Source: Phanerodontia chrysosporium (taxonomy: Eukaryota; Basidiomycota; Agaricomycetes; Polyporales; Phanerochaetaceae). Taken from it: a stretch of 64,000 nt of DNA. Each line of letters starts with the position of its first letter. Positions within the stretch are counted from its first letter, which is position 1. The stretch spans positions 1 through 64,000 of the forward strand of contig MJGA01000044.1 of NCBI GenBank assembly GCA_001910725.1, in the 5' to 3' direction. A program made the translations under genes and the position numbers. Below the pieces are notes generated by a model, which saw only the letters and a list, made by a program, of their open reading frames with translations, had not been told where the DNA came from and did not search any database. Positions 45,742 to 57,195 of the stretch are shown piece by piece.

Positions 45742-46338
45742 ATGACACACCCTGCCGATAGCCTCCCAGACATGACCATCGACTGGTGGCCGTCTGTAAG
45801 CGAAGGTATCACCAGTGCCAATGCCAGAGAACATGCAGCTGTCCTTACACGCATCCGACACACTCCCGTCCAATGGCGCGAAAAGTCAGAAGATGTCAAG
45901 TTCCGTCGCGGAACTGGTTTCCGCCGTCTCCGCATCGCTCACTGCCCAGAGCAGCAAGAGAATCACTTCGCATCTCTTTGCGACCCCGATGACGGATTGC
46001 TCAAGGTCGGCGACTTCATCTCCCTCTGGCACGGTTCGGGGGATACCTACAACGAGAACTACCGCTTGGGTGTTGGCCAGATCATCCAAGTCCACGCGCT
46101 GTGGCGTCGTCATGTCACCTTCACCGTTTTCGCCAATGTGCTCGAGAAGACCATCGGGTTCTACCTCACCATTCGGCGCTGCTACGTTACACTCCTTCCA
46201 GATCTCGCGGCCCGCTACCAGGAAGAACACCACATGTACTGGGAGTACATCGAAAATCCATCTGGCCTTGGACCTCTGCCGCTCATACCACCACCTCCCC
46301 GTGTCCAACCTTCGGTAACGTTCGCCGACAGTCATTGA
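45742..46338 (+). CDS. orphan 198-aa protein
   Basis: Single exon. ATG at 45742 was chosen over an upstream in-frame ATG (45598) because a TATA-like box lies between them and a CAAATC leader directly precedes the start. The product is rich in Arg, His and aromatic residues (WWPS, HMYWEYIE), with a Pro-rich end. No membrane segment or signal peptide is seen. I do not recognise the family. Confidence 0.6.
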   Translation: MTHPADSLPDMTIDWWPSVSEGITSANAREHAAVLTRIRHTPVQWREKSEDVKFRRGTGFRRLRIAHCPEQQENHFASLCDPDDGLLKVGDFISLWHGSGDTYNENYRLGVGQIIQVHALWRRHVTFTVFANVLEKTIGFYLTIRRCYVTLLPDLAARYQEEHHMYWEYIENPSGLGPLPLIPPPPRVQPSVTFADSH

Positions 46339-47121
46339 GTTCCCCGTTCACCTCCTACCCCAAATTCAAAGTTGCAACGCTGCACCCTTCTTGGTCACTT
46401 CTTCCCATTCTTTTCAACTCCTAAAACCATCCGTTGCCCAACCACATCCCCTCCCAAGTGACGGTTCCCTGTGCTCCCTGGTCAAAGTTGCATAAGGACG
46501 ATGAACCATTCAACGAGCAGTCAGCGGGGAGGAGGGGAAGACGGACTTGGCTGAATATTTGCTCGGACGCATCGGACTTTACTTGACGCATCGGACTGTC
46601 GGACCTTTTAGCACCATTATTCCAGAAAGCTGTGGAAGCAGAAGATCGAACCCTCTCTGAGACTTCATATATACTTGTTCGCGTTTTGAAGGCATATCGT
46701 AAAACTAGAATACAATAATGTCTGCAAGCACGTATCCCAGCTCTGAGTGTCCATAGTCAGACCTGATAACCGAACTGTGTCCAGCTCCACGACGTAGCAG
46801 TTACTAAGCCAGTTCTACCATTACTGATACATCTCTGAACATTAATGAAATGGAACTCGGAATAGCCTCTCACACTCTTATACATTCAAGATCGATGTCG
46901 GTTCACCTCTTGTACATGTATACTACGAGCAACACTGCTCGTCGAGTCTGCGCGGGCCCAGACTCAACCACTAGACCTGCACTGTATTTGATTCTTGCAC
47001 ACTATTTCTGTCCACTTGAGCCTCTGCGAGAGCATGCGAAACGGGTGATGTATTGAAAAAACAAAAAAAAAAAACAAACAAAAAAACGATCATCGAAGGA
47101 AGGCGCGCGCCGCATCTCCGA
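46339..47121. other. intergenic, no gene seen
   Basis: AT-rich toward 47060-47090, with A-runs next to the 3' end of coiled-coil gene A. No coding support and no palindrome copy was noticed. Confidence 0.5.
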
Positions 47122-48014
47122 CTACTCCTTTCTCTGCCGCTTTTTCGCCCGCCTTTCCTCGCTACCCGCGGTGTTTTCGTTGGACCCAGTCGCCAGTGAA
47201 CCCATGGCCTTCTTTCCTTTCGCGGGGTTCGGGTTGACTGCTGGCCTGTGGGCGTCGAAGTTCTCGAACGCATCTGCGAGTCGGTCAAACTTCTCCCCGA
47301 TCGCGGTTTGCACATCGCGGAATTGACTGATCTCGCCGGCGATCAACTTGCCGAGGGCTCTGATCGTGTCGGTCATGCGCTCGATGGCCACTTCGAGAAC
47401 GATGACACCAGTCTCGAGGCCTGCTTCGGTGTTGAGGTCCATGCTCGCTTGCGGAGCCTCCAACTGTGGCTCGTCATCGGAGTCGATGACGGAACTTGTC
47501 TTCGGCGGCATGGCAGCTTTGCCCTTCGCGTCTGCCGGCTTCGCAATCCGCGGGCGCATTCCGCTCACGGCAACCCCGTTCACGGTGCAGAGACGCTTGT
47601 GGAGAGCGCACTCCGTGCAGGTCTTTGCACGACCAGACCGCCACGAGCAGTCGATGCCGTGCCTCCGGCAGGTGTCGCATGCCGTCGGCTTCGACGACTC
47701 CGCCTGCACGTCTGCCTTTGCTTTCGCTGCCTCCTCCGCCTTGGCCTTTGCCTCCTCCGCCTTGGCCTTTGCCTCCTCCGCCGCGATCTTCCGCGCAGCC
47801 AAGTCGCGCTTCCGCTCCTCGGCCAAGCGAAGCTCCTTCCGCTTCTGCTCCAGCTGTGCGCGGAGCTCTGCCAGCCTGCGCTGCTTCTCCGACAAATCGG
47901 CGGCCGAAGCCTCCAAGCCGCGGACAGCTGGTGGAAGTAGGTTATTAGTGACCCTATATTGCGCATTTCAGACATTTCCCACCTGTGGGCTTGAGTTCGT
48001 TTGAAGGCGACATG
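47122..48014 (-). CDS. coiled-coil gene A with Zn2Cys6-like cluster
   Basis: Exons 48014-47993 and 47927-47122, 275 aa. A 7-codon first exon is followed by a long Glu/Lys/Ala/Arg heptad region (about 15-80). Next comes C-X2-C-X6-C-X9-C-X2-C-X6-C (CDTC...CTEC...C), the spacing of fungal Zn(II)2Cys6 binuclear clusters but placed after rather than before the coiled coil. The segment GVAVSGMRPR follows. A second amphipathic region (about 165-215) and a basic C-terminus (KKRQRKE) suggest a nuclear dimer. It shares SGMRPR with gene F. Transcription-factor activity is plausible but unproven. Confidence 0.8.
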
Positions 48015-48062
48015 GTGGGGGCGAAGGAGGATACAGGCGCAAGTAACTGAGCAGGGAAATGT

Positions 48063-48093
48063 TAAATATTCCGACACTTGTACCCCTGGCACC
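48063..48093 (-). promoter_or_regulatory. two-box promoter of gene A
   Basis: Minus strand: GGTGCCAGGGGTA (48093-48081), 10 bp, AATATTTA (48070-48063), then 48 nt to the ATG. Farther upstream a CCCC...GGGG pair spans 48112-48147. Confidence 0.75.
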
Positions 48094-49955
48094 TTATCCG
48101 AACCCCAGAAACCTCGAAAAAACTCCGCTGTTTTGGGGGAGTCACCAGTTCCTTGGGGTGGACATGTCATTGAATCACCTCACCTACAGTCCTGTCATGG
48201 GACATAAAGGGATGCAGTGTGGCTGCTGTTGACGTGCCTGCATCGTTTCGCAAACGTTCAATCCACTGTCATGTATTAAACGTGCTTTTTATCACACAAG
48301 CACATTTTCCAAGAGGTTACATAACAACTGAAGGGCGAAGGGCTTAGAGTGGCATACGAGAGCTCCGTAGATGCAATGTGCATATGTTGTGCAGCCAGCA
48401 TGGTTACATGAGAGGTATACAACAGATGATGATTACTCATATTATTCATGTTACTCATATTACTCATACATTACTCGTACATTTAACCAGGAATGATATG
48501 ATACATTTGAAAGTAAGTACACCTGTTCTGACTGTTTCTTATTCCTGCTTCTTTGCCCCTCTCGCTTCCTTACATACTCTGCCCGCGACCCCTAATACTA
48601 CTCCTCATGAACTCGTCATTGACCGATCCCAACCTGCTCTAGGCTTGGCATGCCTGTGACTACCTACACCTCAACCTGACGGCTCACGCGTGTGCCGCGC
48701 TCTGACGCACGCGACAATCACGATGTTGTAGTCATAGTTATATTGTATCGCATTGCCCTGAGTTTTGCGTTGGTCCGGACCCTCACTAGGCCTCACTTCT
48801 GACCCCACGAAGCGCAGCAAAGTGAACTCTTGTCAAATATCAATGAAGGCATGTGAATGAAGCATTAGCAGAGTCAGAGCTGAGATAAAACTCATGGCAT
48901 GGGGCATTATATAAACTTGTTTCACGGTGTAGCTCCAGTATCGCACTCAAACTGCAGAAACACTATAGACCGTGTATATAACCAGTTTGTATCTGGTGAG
49001 ATGCTACCCATCAAAAGGTAAGTACAAACCTTGGATATGTGACCAGAGGGCATCTGTGACTTCTATTCAGACTCAAAGTTGGCACATGCATTTCATATAT
49101 TGAATTCAACGTCTTTAGGTGCATCTGCAGTAATGAGAGCAGGTCAACGTATATTATATAGGGGCTTTGTGCTCCTGTGCACCGCATACCCCTTCAACTA
49201 ATTGTTCTTTCATCAGGAAGAGTTAGCGATCAACATTCTCGCGGAGTCAGGCGGAGGTCACTACTGGACACAGTGAAACAGAGACAGGATGGAGAACCGG
49301 AGTTCGGCAGTCAGATGGCAATTGGCTTCAGCCTTTCAGCTTTGACTGCGCCCTTGGCGGGCTGCATTGCCTGTACTTCGGAGTCAGAGATACGGAGAAG
49401 CGGCGGGGTTTAAGCCCATACAGAAATAGTGTGAAGTGACAAAGCAAAGTCAAGAAGGTATAAGGGGGACCTAAGGGATATTCGAACTGAAGCTACAAGT
49501 GATAGCACGGGAGGTTATGTATTAACGAGTCCAAAGTTTGTGGAGATGGGCGGAGATGTACAGCATGTCATGCTATTAATCTGGGAATGCTCAGGAACAG
49601 AGGGGGTAAAGGCTTGTGAAATGATAAAGGCATGCGATGAACCAAGTCCTTAGCAACCGACGGAGTTCGTAAATCCGAATGTCCAGGATAACTGGAAAGT
49701 CGACAACTTCCTACAAACTCCGGATGCACTCCAGGAGCGGAGATGAGCTCGGAGTTTGGCACCATGACAACACTGTCCGGCTCTATCATGTGGAGAGACG
49801 CAAGCCATCAGTTGGGTTCAATTGCCCATTGTTCACACTGCCTATCAATCATCTGGCACTTGAGGCTTCATTCCAAAATACCAGGGTGCGCAGCAAACGT
49901 GTAGCATTGATGATGATATGAATACAAAAAAAACAAGAGGCAGAGAGCGGGCAGC
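48094..49955. other. 1.8-kb intergenic region
   Basis: Short frames only, none with splice, domain or homology support. Minor ttactcatatt repeats lie at about 48437-48477. No palindrome copy was noticed. Confidence 0.5.
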
Positions 49956-50773
49956 CTACGTCTCGGTCCTCGCCTTCTTCCTCGCCGGACCTGCGACCTC
50001 GTCTTCCTCCCACTCCGCCAACTCCTGCTTGAACTGCTCGACCGCCTCGTCGTGCTCCTTTTGATCGCGAGGCCACTCCGAGTTTTCCACGTGGAGGGGC
50101 TGGATCTCGCGCGCGACCTTCGCAAGTGGAATTTCGTTGACTTCATGATCGGTCTCCGAGTCCTCGGACTCGTAGGCCGAGTCTTCCAGGCCCTCGAACA
50201 AGGCGTCGGCGTTCTTGCCCATCTTGTGGGCGAAGACCTTGGTGATGTTCGTAGCGCTCTTCACCTGGTCTATGAAGTCGTTCCCGATGGAGGTGATGGT
50301 GCGAGTGAGGCGGTCGATTGCCTCGACGAACTCCTGGGAGGGTGTGTCCGCAGCGGAGACTGAGCCGCATTCCTGCTCAGAGCGCGGAGGTTGGGGGGCG
50401 GGGCTGGCGGAAGCCTGAGTGGCTGGCTCGATCTCGAGGTCGTACTCCGACGGCGGAGCAGTGTGCATCGACATATCGCCTGCTGCACTCGCGCTCTCAG
50501 ACTGAGCAGCGAGCAGGGGATCCACCGACCTCTCCGCAAGGAAACTTTGCTGCTGCTCCGCCCCTTTCAGCTGCAACTCGGCCTCTTCGCGCCTCAGCTC
50601 CTCCTCCAGCTCTTGCAACTCCCTCTGTTTCCTCATCAAGTCCTCGACTTCTTGGCGGGCGGCAGCGTAGTTCGCCTCCGCTCGCACGGCTTCTGTTGTA
50701 TGTTAACTCCAGACTGTAGGACATGGAAACTCGTCCACTCACCCTGCTCGAGGGCGAGTTGTTCTTCGGTCAT
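49956..50773 (-). CDS. coiled-coil gene B (no zinc cluster)
   Basis: Exons 50773-50743 and 50692-49956, 255 aa. An 11-codon first exon precedes a strong Glu/Leu/Gln/Arg coiled coil (about 15-60). A Ser/Pro/Ala-rich linker follows, then an amphipathic helix with the pattern seen in the other members (FVEAIDRLTRTITSI), an acidic stretch and a basic end (RKKARTET). The Cys cluster is absent. Same orientation, intron position and phase as genes C-F. Confidence 0.78.
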
Positions 50774-50826
50774 GGTGGTCGTAGAGAAGAAAGAGGGGAT
50801 GCCAGACCAGCGCGAATCTGTTGAAC

Positions 50827-50857
50827 TAAATATTATCCAGGTAGCACCCCTGGCACC
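50827..50857 (-). promoter_or_regulatory. two-box promoter of gene B
   Basis: GGTGCCAGGGGTG (50857-50845), 10 bp, AATATTTA (50834-50827), 53 nt to the ATG. A CCCC...GGGG pair lies just upstream (about 50875-50895). Confidence 0.75.
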
Positions 50858-51183
50858 CCTCTGCGGTATCAGAACCCCGGAAGATCACTTGGGGAAAAAA
50901 CATGCATTGAGGGCAACTTAAATATTAAGCGAGCATTTTCATCAAGCGTGTTCACCGCATGACCTATCACGATCACCAGCTATGCCTGAGCAGCCACAAG
51001 GCTGAATCGCTGTTTTGTCCAAATGTTTTCAGTGTACACTCCGCAACTCCACTGCGACGTGCACCTCACATGTTAAGGCGAACTTAATCTGACGGCGAGT
51101 ACTCAGGCAGGTCTGCAACGAAGCGAGGATTGTATAGCATGACTAATTTTACAAAACAAAAAAAACGATGAACGGCGGACCCC

Positions 51184-51888
51184 CTAGTCCTCCTCCCTAG
51201 CCCTCTTCCTCGACCCTTCGCCCAGGGAGTCGTCGGACTCGTGCAGCCGTTTGCGGGCCAGGTCGGCGCTCCAGTCTGGGTCGACCAAAGCGGTGTAGAC
51301 GGCCTCCGCATGTCCGTCGATGTTTGCCAACATCTGCGTCATGGTGAGGTTGTATTCCTTCACCGCAGTGATCGCCTTCTTGCTGATCGCCTCGATGGCC
51401 TCCGTGAGCCGCTCGATGGACTTCGCCGCGTCGCTGAGCGCGGCCTCCTCAGGCGGCTGCTTGACCTCCGCTGCGTTCGTCGTCTCTGAGATTGGGCCGG
51501 CGGAGATGTGCTCCGCCGTCACCGAGGGCGCCAACGATGGAGCCTTCACCTCTCTCGGGGCCTGTGGGGCCTGTGAGGCCGTGCGCACTGATGGCGCCGC
51601 TGAGGCGGTCGGGGCATCTTGACCCTTCGCCTCCTGGTTAGCGGCTGGCCGTGCCGGCTGCACCTTCGCTGCTCCCGACAACTCCGCACTCTTCCGCTGT
51701 CCGGGGACACTCGCCCGCCCGCCCTTCTCCCTCTGCTTCGGCGTTGCCTTCACCGGCACAGATGCCCCTCGCCCGAGGGTCTCATCCGCGCGACGTGCTG
51801 GGGGAACGTCGATCAGCACGACGAGCTCATTGAACGAGGTGTGGCAAAACGTACCCTGGGAAGTGGTGTTCTTGCTGCTGGTCGACAT
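51184..51888 (-). CDS. coiled-coil family gene C (no zinc cluster)
   Basis: Exons 51888-51855 and 51797-51184 give 215 aa. The 57-nt intron has GTACGT and CCCAG ends and is a multiple of three without stops, so a retained form of 234 aa is also open. Splicing yields the small first exon and phase-1 junction typical of the family. The middle is Ala/Pro/Ser/Gln-rich and disordered. The shared amphipathic helix (SIERLTEAIEAI) precedes a basic end (SRKRAREED). No Cys cluster. Confidence 0.72.
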   Translation of the reverse strand: MSTSSKNTTSQGTFCHTSFNELVVLIDVPPARRADETLGRGASVPVKATPKQREKGGRASVPGQRKSAELSGAAKVQPARPAANQEAKGQDAPTASAAPSVRTASQAPQAPREVKAPSLAPSVTAEHISAGPISETTNAAEVKQPPEEAALSDAAKSIERLTEAIEAISKKAITAVKEYNLTMTQMLANIDGHAEAVYTALVDPDWSADLARKRLHESDDSLGEGSRKRAREED

Positions 51889-51927
51889 GGCGGTTCTGTC
51901 CAGCCCTCCAACCGGCCAAGCTTGGTC

Positions 51928-51958
51928 TAAATATTCCACGGAGTGTACCCCTGACACC
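51928..51958 (-). promoter_or_regulatory. two-box promoter of gene C
   Basis: GGTGTCAGGGGTA (51958-51946), 10 bp, AATATTTA (51935-51928), 39 nt to the ATG. The upstream box has one change from the consensus. Confidence 0.72.
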
Positions 51959-52328
51959 CCCATACTGCCCCTCGGAAACCCAAAATTTTACATTCTGTTG
52001 GGGACACGTAGAATGCTTTGGGGCATGTGCCTGGGCCTTGACTTGCCCTGTTGTTTTCTGCCGAGCCCAAAACGCGTACAATCCTGCGTGGCATATGTAA
52101 GCAAAGAGCACAGATTTCGGGGCTAATGTCCGTGGTACTCCGCTGTATTCTGCTAGTCATTGTACCTCTCTACGTTTCTACAGTCTCCTCGCATCACACA
52201 ATTGCCTCACTCTGCAACATGATGAGGATGTATATACCAAGAACATGACGTGCCAGCTTGCTGATTTACAAACCAAGAAATATTATTAGCTGCTAAGATT
52301 TACTGAACCAATGTCCGTCGAAGTCCGC
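51959..52328. other. intergenic between C and D
   Basis: Upstream sequence of gene C and downstream sequence of gene D. No other feature is seen. Confidence 0.5.
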
Positions 52329-53577
52329 TCAATCTTGCTCCATGTCTCCGTGTTCCTCCTCGCTCGGCGTCGCGCCATGCAACCTGCTCGCCTGAACAAG
52401 TGCCTCTGTGACTCGGTTCAAGCTTGCAATCATGAGGAGCTGTTGCTGCTCGATGCGGCCGAGGTGCGTCGACAACTCCCTGCCGAGGACGCGAACGGCC
52501 TCGACGATGCGGTCCGATTCCAGGCCCGCGTCGGACTTCGCTTTCCGGGAGGTCTTCGGCAACTTTGACTCCGTATACCCCACTGCGCCGCGTGTGCACC
52601 TCACATGAGCTGCTGCGCATGCCTTGCACGTCTTCTTCCGCCCGGTGCCTTGTCGCTCGCACTCGATGTCTTCGTCCACACAGCGGTCGCATGGGGCGCT
52701 CTTCTCCAGCTCCGCATCTGACCGCGCCAATCTCTCGTCCGCTGCCAGCCTCGCGGCCTCCTCTGCCTCCACCTGCGCACGCCTCTTTGCCGCTGCCGCC
52801 TCCTTCTCCTGCTCCTTGGTCCTGCCCTTGCCAATGCCAGCACCCCACGTGGCCATCGCGTTATCATACCGCTGCCCTCCGAAAGGCTGCGGCGGCGGAG
52901 GTGCCGGCCGGGTGGGCTGCGGCGGCGGCGGCGGAGGTGCCAGCCGGGTGGGCTGCGGCGGCGGCGGCGGAGGTGCAGCGGGTGGGCTGCGGCGGCGGAG
53001 GTGCCAGCCGGGTGGGCTGCGGCGGCGGAGGTGCCAGCCGGGTGGGCTGCGGCGGCGGAGGTGCCAGCCGGGTGGGCTGCGGCGGCGGAGGTGCCAGCCG
53101 GGTGGGCTGCGGCGGCGGAGGTGCCAGCCGGGTGGGCTGCGGCGGCGGAGGTGCCAGCCGGGTGGGCTGCGGCGGCGGAGGTGCCAGCCGGGTGGGCTGC
53201 GGCGGCGGAGGTGCGGGGGGCTGCGGCGGCGGAGGTGCCAGCCGGGTGGGCTGAGTCTCCGCCTCCTCCCGTTCTTTGCACTTTCGCGCCCTCTCGGCCG
53301 CTTGAGCGCGGTTCCGCTCCAGCTGCGCACGCTCCATCTCTTCCGCGCGCTGCTTTGCTTGGTGCTCCTCAGCCAGCCTCCTCGCCCGCGCCTCTGCCTG
53401 CTTTCTCCGGACCTCATCTAAGTGACGCCTCGCCGCCTCCTCGTTCGCCTTGGCCGCGGCGATGCTTGCGGAGAGGTCTAGTTGCGCAATGGAATCAGCA
53501 AGGAGATGATTACAAAACTCCGTTAATGATATGTACTGACCGTCGTTTGCTTTCTGAGTTGGTCCGGGGGGAGACAT
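52329..53577 (-). pseudogene. coiled-coil gene D, zinc cluster, broken in a minisatellite
   Basis: Exons 53577-53541 and 53477-52329. The N-terminus is a 12-codon exon then an Ala/Glu/Arg coiled coil. A Pro-rich stretch of 10-residue repeats (QPTRLAPPPP) follows, then a second coiled coil, C-X2-C-X6-C-X10-C-X2-C-X6-C, an amphipathic helix and an acidic end. Repeat unit 3 (52951-52984) is 34 nt where 36 would keep frame, so the N- and C-terminal halves lie in different frames. Exon lengths are one base beyond a multiple of three, as this 2-nt loss predicts. With an in-frame array the protein would be about 395 aa. GC-rich repeat sequence makes an assembly error possible. Confidence 0.78.
52885..53248 (-). 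repeat. 30-bp minisatellite in gene D
   Basis: Twelve units of ggctgcggcggcggaggtgc-type sequence: eight identical 30-mers (52985-53194 and 53219-53248), one 30-mer variant (52885), a 36-mer (52915), a 34-mer (52951) and a 24-mer (53195). All but the 34-mer preserve frame. Confidence 0.92.
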
Positions 53578-53613
53578 GGTGCAGTGCCCTGGTGACCCGA
53601 TCTCCAGCACAGT

Positions 53614-53644
53614 TAAATATATTGGGTAACACACCCCTGGCACC
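53614..53644 (-). promoter_or_regulatory. two-box promoter of gene D
   Basis: GGTGCCAGGGGTG (53644-53632), 10 bp, TATATTTA (53621-53614), 36 nt to the ATG. The CCCC...GGGG pair is at about 53652-53677. Confidence 0.73.
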
Positions 53645-53865
53645 GCGCGCGACCCCAAAAAAAGGAAAAAATTGGGGCATTGCTCTTCCGTTGGGGCAGA
53701 GATCCCATCGAGAAATGTAGTGATACGCGGGGACTGACGCACGGTCTGGGCCAGGTGCAGTGGAGGTTTGATCTCCTATCAAATATCGTACAGTGGGTTA
53801 GTGTACGGCGGACAATGCACCGAATATCTGTCGTGCCAATTCTAACATCTGCCGTTCACACCGGG

Positions 53866-54015
53866 GTGGTCGCCATGGGCGACCACTCAGCGCAGGAGCC
53901 AATCTCTCAGGCAGGGCTCGCTCTCTTCTGCATGGTCGCCCGTGGCGACCGCTGCACAAGAGGTACATAACTTCTCTCGCGCCCCGCCCGCAGTGTGGTC
54001 GCCCCTGGCGACCAC
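53866..54015. repeat. three palindrome copies between D and G1
   Basis: Copies at 53866-53886, 53932-53952 and 53995-54015, 66 and 63 bp apart. Arms GTGGTCGCC/GGCGACCAC are nearly perfect; the central three bases differ (ATG, CGT, CCT). Confidence 0.88.
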
Positions 54016-54132
54016 TCCGCGGACAGCACCAAGCATCCACAGTGATAGAGATGTAAGGTCTATTTTGCCTCGTGCGGAAAGTGAACTTCACCAGTGAGTC
54101 AGATCGTTCATGGCAGTTTTCCGCTAATTCCG

Positions 54133-56840
54133 TCACTCGCATAGCGTGAACTCCAATAGCGATCTTCCACTCCTCTCGTTCACCGCAATCTTCACCGCCG
54201 TGCCCCCATAACCAGCTGGTAGGCGGACGTACTGTCCTCGTTCACTTTGACCGGTACTCCAGATGCGATCGCTTGCTCCCATTGGAAGCCATACAAGTTT
54301 CCTGTATTCCGCCCGTAACTTGACACGGATTGACTCCTGGTCTTGCATTCGTAGTCTCGGGAGCAAGGTAATCCATTTGATCCAGTAGTGGCACTTGGGC
54401 CAATGCTGCACTTTGTCCGGTCGTAGCTTCTCTTGCTGAGAATTGGGAAAGAACCGATCGAATGAGTCGTCCCAGGTCTGACACCGTGCTTTCTTGATGA
54501 TCACATATTTGAACGGCAAGGCGAGGCTCTTGTAGAGCTCTTCTGTGACTGACTGCTGCGCTTCGGCACCGAGTGTGCAGTATGGACCGTCCTTTTTATG
54601 CGTCGGTGCCACAGCAATGAGGTCCCTTAAGAACAACTGCCAAATGATATTCACCTGCGTGTCCACCACTCCGTGTCCTGCCTCCGCGGCCTGCTCGACT
54701 TCCTGGATGTTTTGTTGGACGTCCTCGAAACCCGGAATTCGGAGGATGTGGACGCCGGAGCCGTCAAGTCCGAAAGGTATGTCGCGGACTGGTGAGTGGC
54801 GTATGTCTTTGACTCGCATCTTCCGCCTCGTTTGTCGTGGGACATGATTGTCACGTCGGTCGCGCTTGACATGCGCTTTCGCAAAATCGTGTTCGATCTC
54901 GGAAACCGTTGCCCTGTGGAAAATCAACGCGTAGGTTTCCTCCGCGAGGCTTACCGTGGGGGGTAAACAAAACACGTTTCGCCGGAGTTCAACAGCACAG
55001 ACAAAGTAGAGTCCTCTTGTCTGAATAGCTGGTTCGGCTGCTTCATCGGCTAGTTCACCCTGCTCTTCGTCTTCTTCGTCCTCTTCTCTGTGTTCCACGT
55101 TCGAGTCCCGAAATGCAGCTGCTGGAACAATCTCCAAGTCCCATCTCTGTTCTCCTGGCCGGAAGATGAGGGAATTCTTCATCCAAACGGCAACGGCGGC
55201 CATGCTAAGCACAGGTCGAACCGTGCAGAGTTCAGGCGTAGCTGCCTGGAGTGCTTGAAATATGTATAGCAAAGCTGCAAGTCTCCAGTATTTGAAAAGC
55301 CTGCGGTTTACATGATAAAAGGTGTCAACCTTAACTAAAGCAGTCCCAGTGGAATATGGGCTTACCACCAGTCATTGGCATCGAATGCCACAATAGCGTT
55401 GTTGATTAAATCGCGGTCAATGTCACGTAGCTTCTCCGCTATGTCGCCTCCAGGTTCGATCCGCGTGCGGACTTCAAAGCGAGCTGCCCCTTCGTGCACA
55501 GGTGGAAATCCAGTAGGCTCCTCTCCAAATCCTGCGCAACTCCTGTACAGCTGCCCTAATGAGCTGACGTCCTTTATCAAGTTTCGAAGGCGGTTCGGTA
55601 ACAGATCCTCTGCACGATGCCTGGAAAAGTGTCCGCGGTGAAGCTGGTAGGTGGCGGACTTGTCTGTGGTGTAAACGTTGACGTATTGTACCTGATCTCG
55701 CCGCCCGGGGGATGCGGTTTCTGCTCGGAACCCTGCCAGGTCGTAGAGCAAGGATGACACATCGCTGTGATAGTGGGTACTGCTCAGCAGCTTATTGATT
55801 GCTGCAGGCTCCGCATTGGGCATCGCGTACTGCAGGAGCTCCGCATGGCTGCTGGTCTTCCACTGTAAGACCAGTCCAGGCGCTTGGATCTCGAGTGCGA
55901 CATCAATGTACCATTGATGTTGACTTTCGTGATCAAACATTTTGTCGACGTGAATCGTGTCGAACGCAGAGTCGAGGGCATGGTTGCAGGCGTCGGGATC
56001 GTTAGGATCGTGTTGAGTCGCACCCTTGATTCCTCGCCATTCGTGATAGAAGAAACTGTCCTGGAATCCGTCGACAAGCTCGAGGCGATTGCGAAGTGCT
56101 TCCGAAAAGTCCGCCAGAACATGGGGTGGAAGGTCCAGGGAGCCAAAATGAAACCGTTGTGTTTGCGTATCGCGCATTTGAAGCATCGCAGTTTCGTAGT
56201 TCACAGGCCAATGGGATATAGATGCGGGAAGTGTGTCTTCGACCGCTGGACGCAGGCATTTGTTGTAGAACATCTCCATCTCCGCCTTTGTTAGCCCCGC
56301 CGATTGTCCTTCTCCAAATTTTCGGGGAAACATAAGCAGCGTTTTGTGTCGAAGGCCACTCTTCGCCAGGCAGATGTTAGGAATCTTGTGGAGCTCAATT
56401 GAACGGGAATGTTCCCAGTGCTATTGGAGTCAAGGACAATGTAGATCAGAAACGCTTCGACGAACAAAAATCCATCAACTTACAGGCAAGTGCACTCTGC
56501 GGGTGAGGTGGACTGAACGCTTGAGGCTGTCGTTGAAGTTGGCAACAGGATAAACAGCAAGATGTGTTCGGAAAGGTAGATTGGTCGTTAAACCGATAAT
56601 GGAATCAAAGTCTCGAGTGAATGCGATGTCATCGACGTCCTCGAGTGGTACGCAGTCCTTGAACACATCGATGTTAATACGCGCCTCTTGCGCTTCAGTT
56701 TTGACACGCCCTGCAAGCATGAGCTGCACGAAGCGGTGGACGCTAGGTCTTTGTTGCGTGATCAACAGCTCGCCTTGTTGCGTCAGCTCTTGAATTGACC
56801 AGCGCAGGGTAGGTAGTGGCTCGTGCGGGTATTGGGCCAT
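54133..56840 (-). CDS. G1: unknown 859-aa protein
   Basis: Exons 56840-56484, 56420-55366 and 55300-54133; 2580 nt, 859 aa. The start follows a TATATA box about 34 nt upstream. No domain is recognised. It has an internal acidic run (EEDEEDEEQGE), scattered Trp residues and a C-terminal block, RKLVWLP, shared with G2 as RLVWLP. G2 has the same two intron positions, the second splitting a Trp codon after Trp in both. No signal peptide or membrane segment is obvious. Confidence 0.8.
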
Positions 56841-57195
56841 CGCTGCTGCACTTGCAAGTTGTCGCCGTCGACATATATACTCATGGATCAGTTCACATCG
56901 ATCGTCGAGCACACCTCAAACAACGGACTCAGAGAGTCGTGATGTGATGAGATCGAGGCTGTGATCTCGCATATAACCTCCAATAGTGAGCATGCCCTGG
57001 ATCCGAGGTCTCGCCATGGGATCGCCCATGACGACCCGCGCCGGCGCATGGTGGGTAAGCAATGCTCCAGTGCCTCTCACCCCTTCCCCCCACCACTCGT
57101 GTCGGCCGCCATTAGCGACCACATGCCACTTACTCAGCACTGAGATAAGAATTGTTCTTGGCCAAATTCCCCTATGTACACAGTCACTTTGTCCT
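56841..57195. other. intergenic G1-G2 with one palindrome
   Basis: Degenerate palindrome at 57102-57122 (left arm TCGGCCGCCA, right arm TAGCGACCAC). The G1 TATA-like box lies at about 56873-56880. Confidence 0.6.

Noticed and set aside
49177..49413. 78-codon + strand frame
   Set aside because: No promoter, domain or family signal; length is expected by chance.
52565..53720. Long open frames on both strands through the GC repeat
   Set aside because: The 30-bp units are stop-free in all frames, so these are by-products of the minisatellite; the minus-strand frame with the Cys cluster is the real one.
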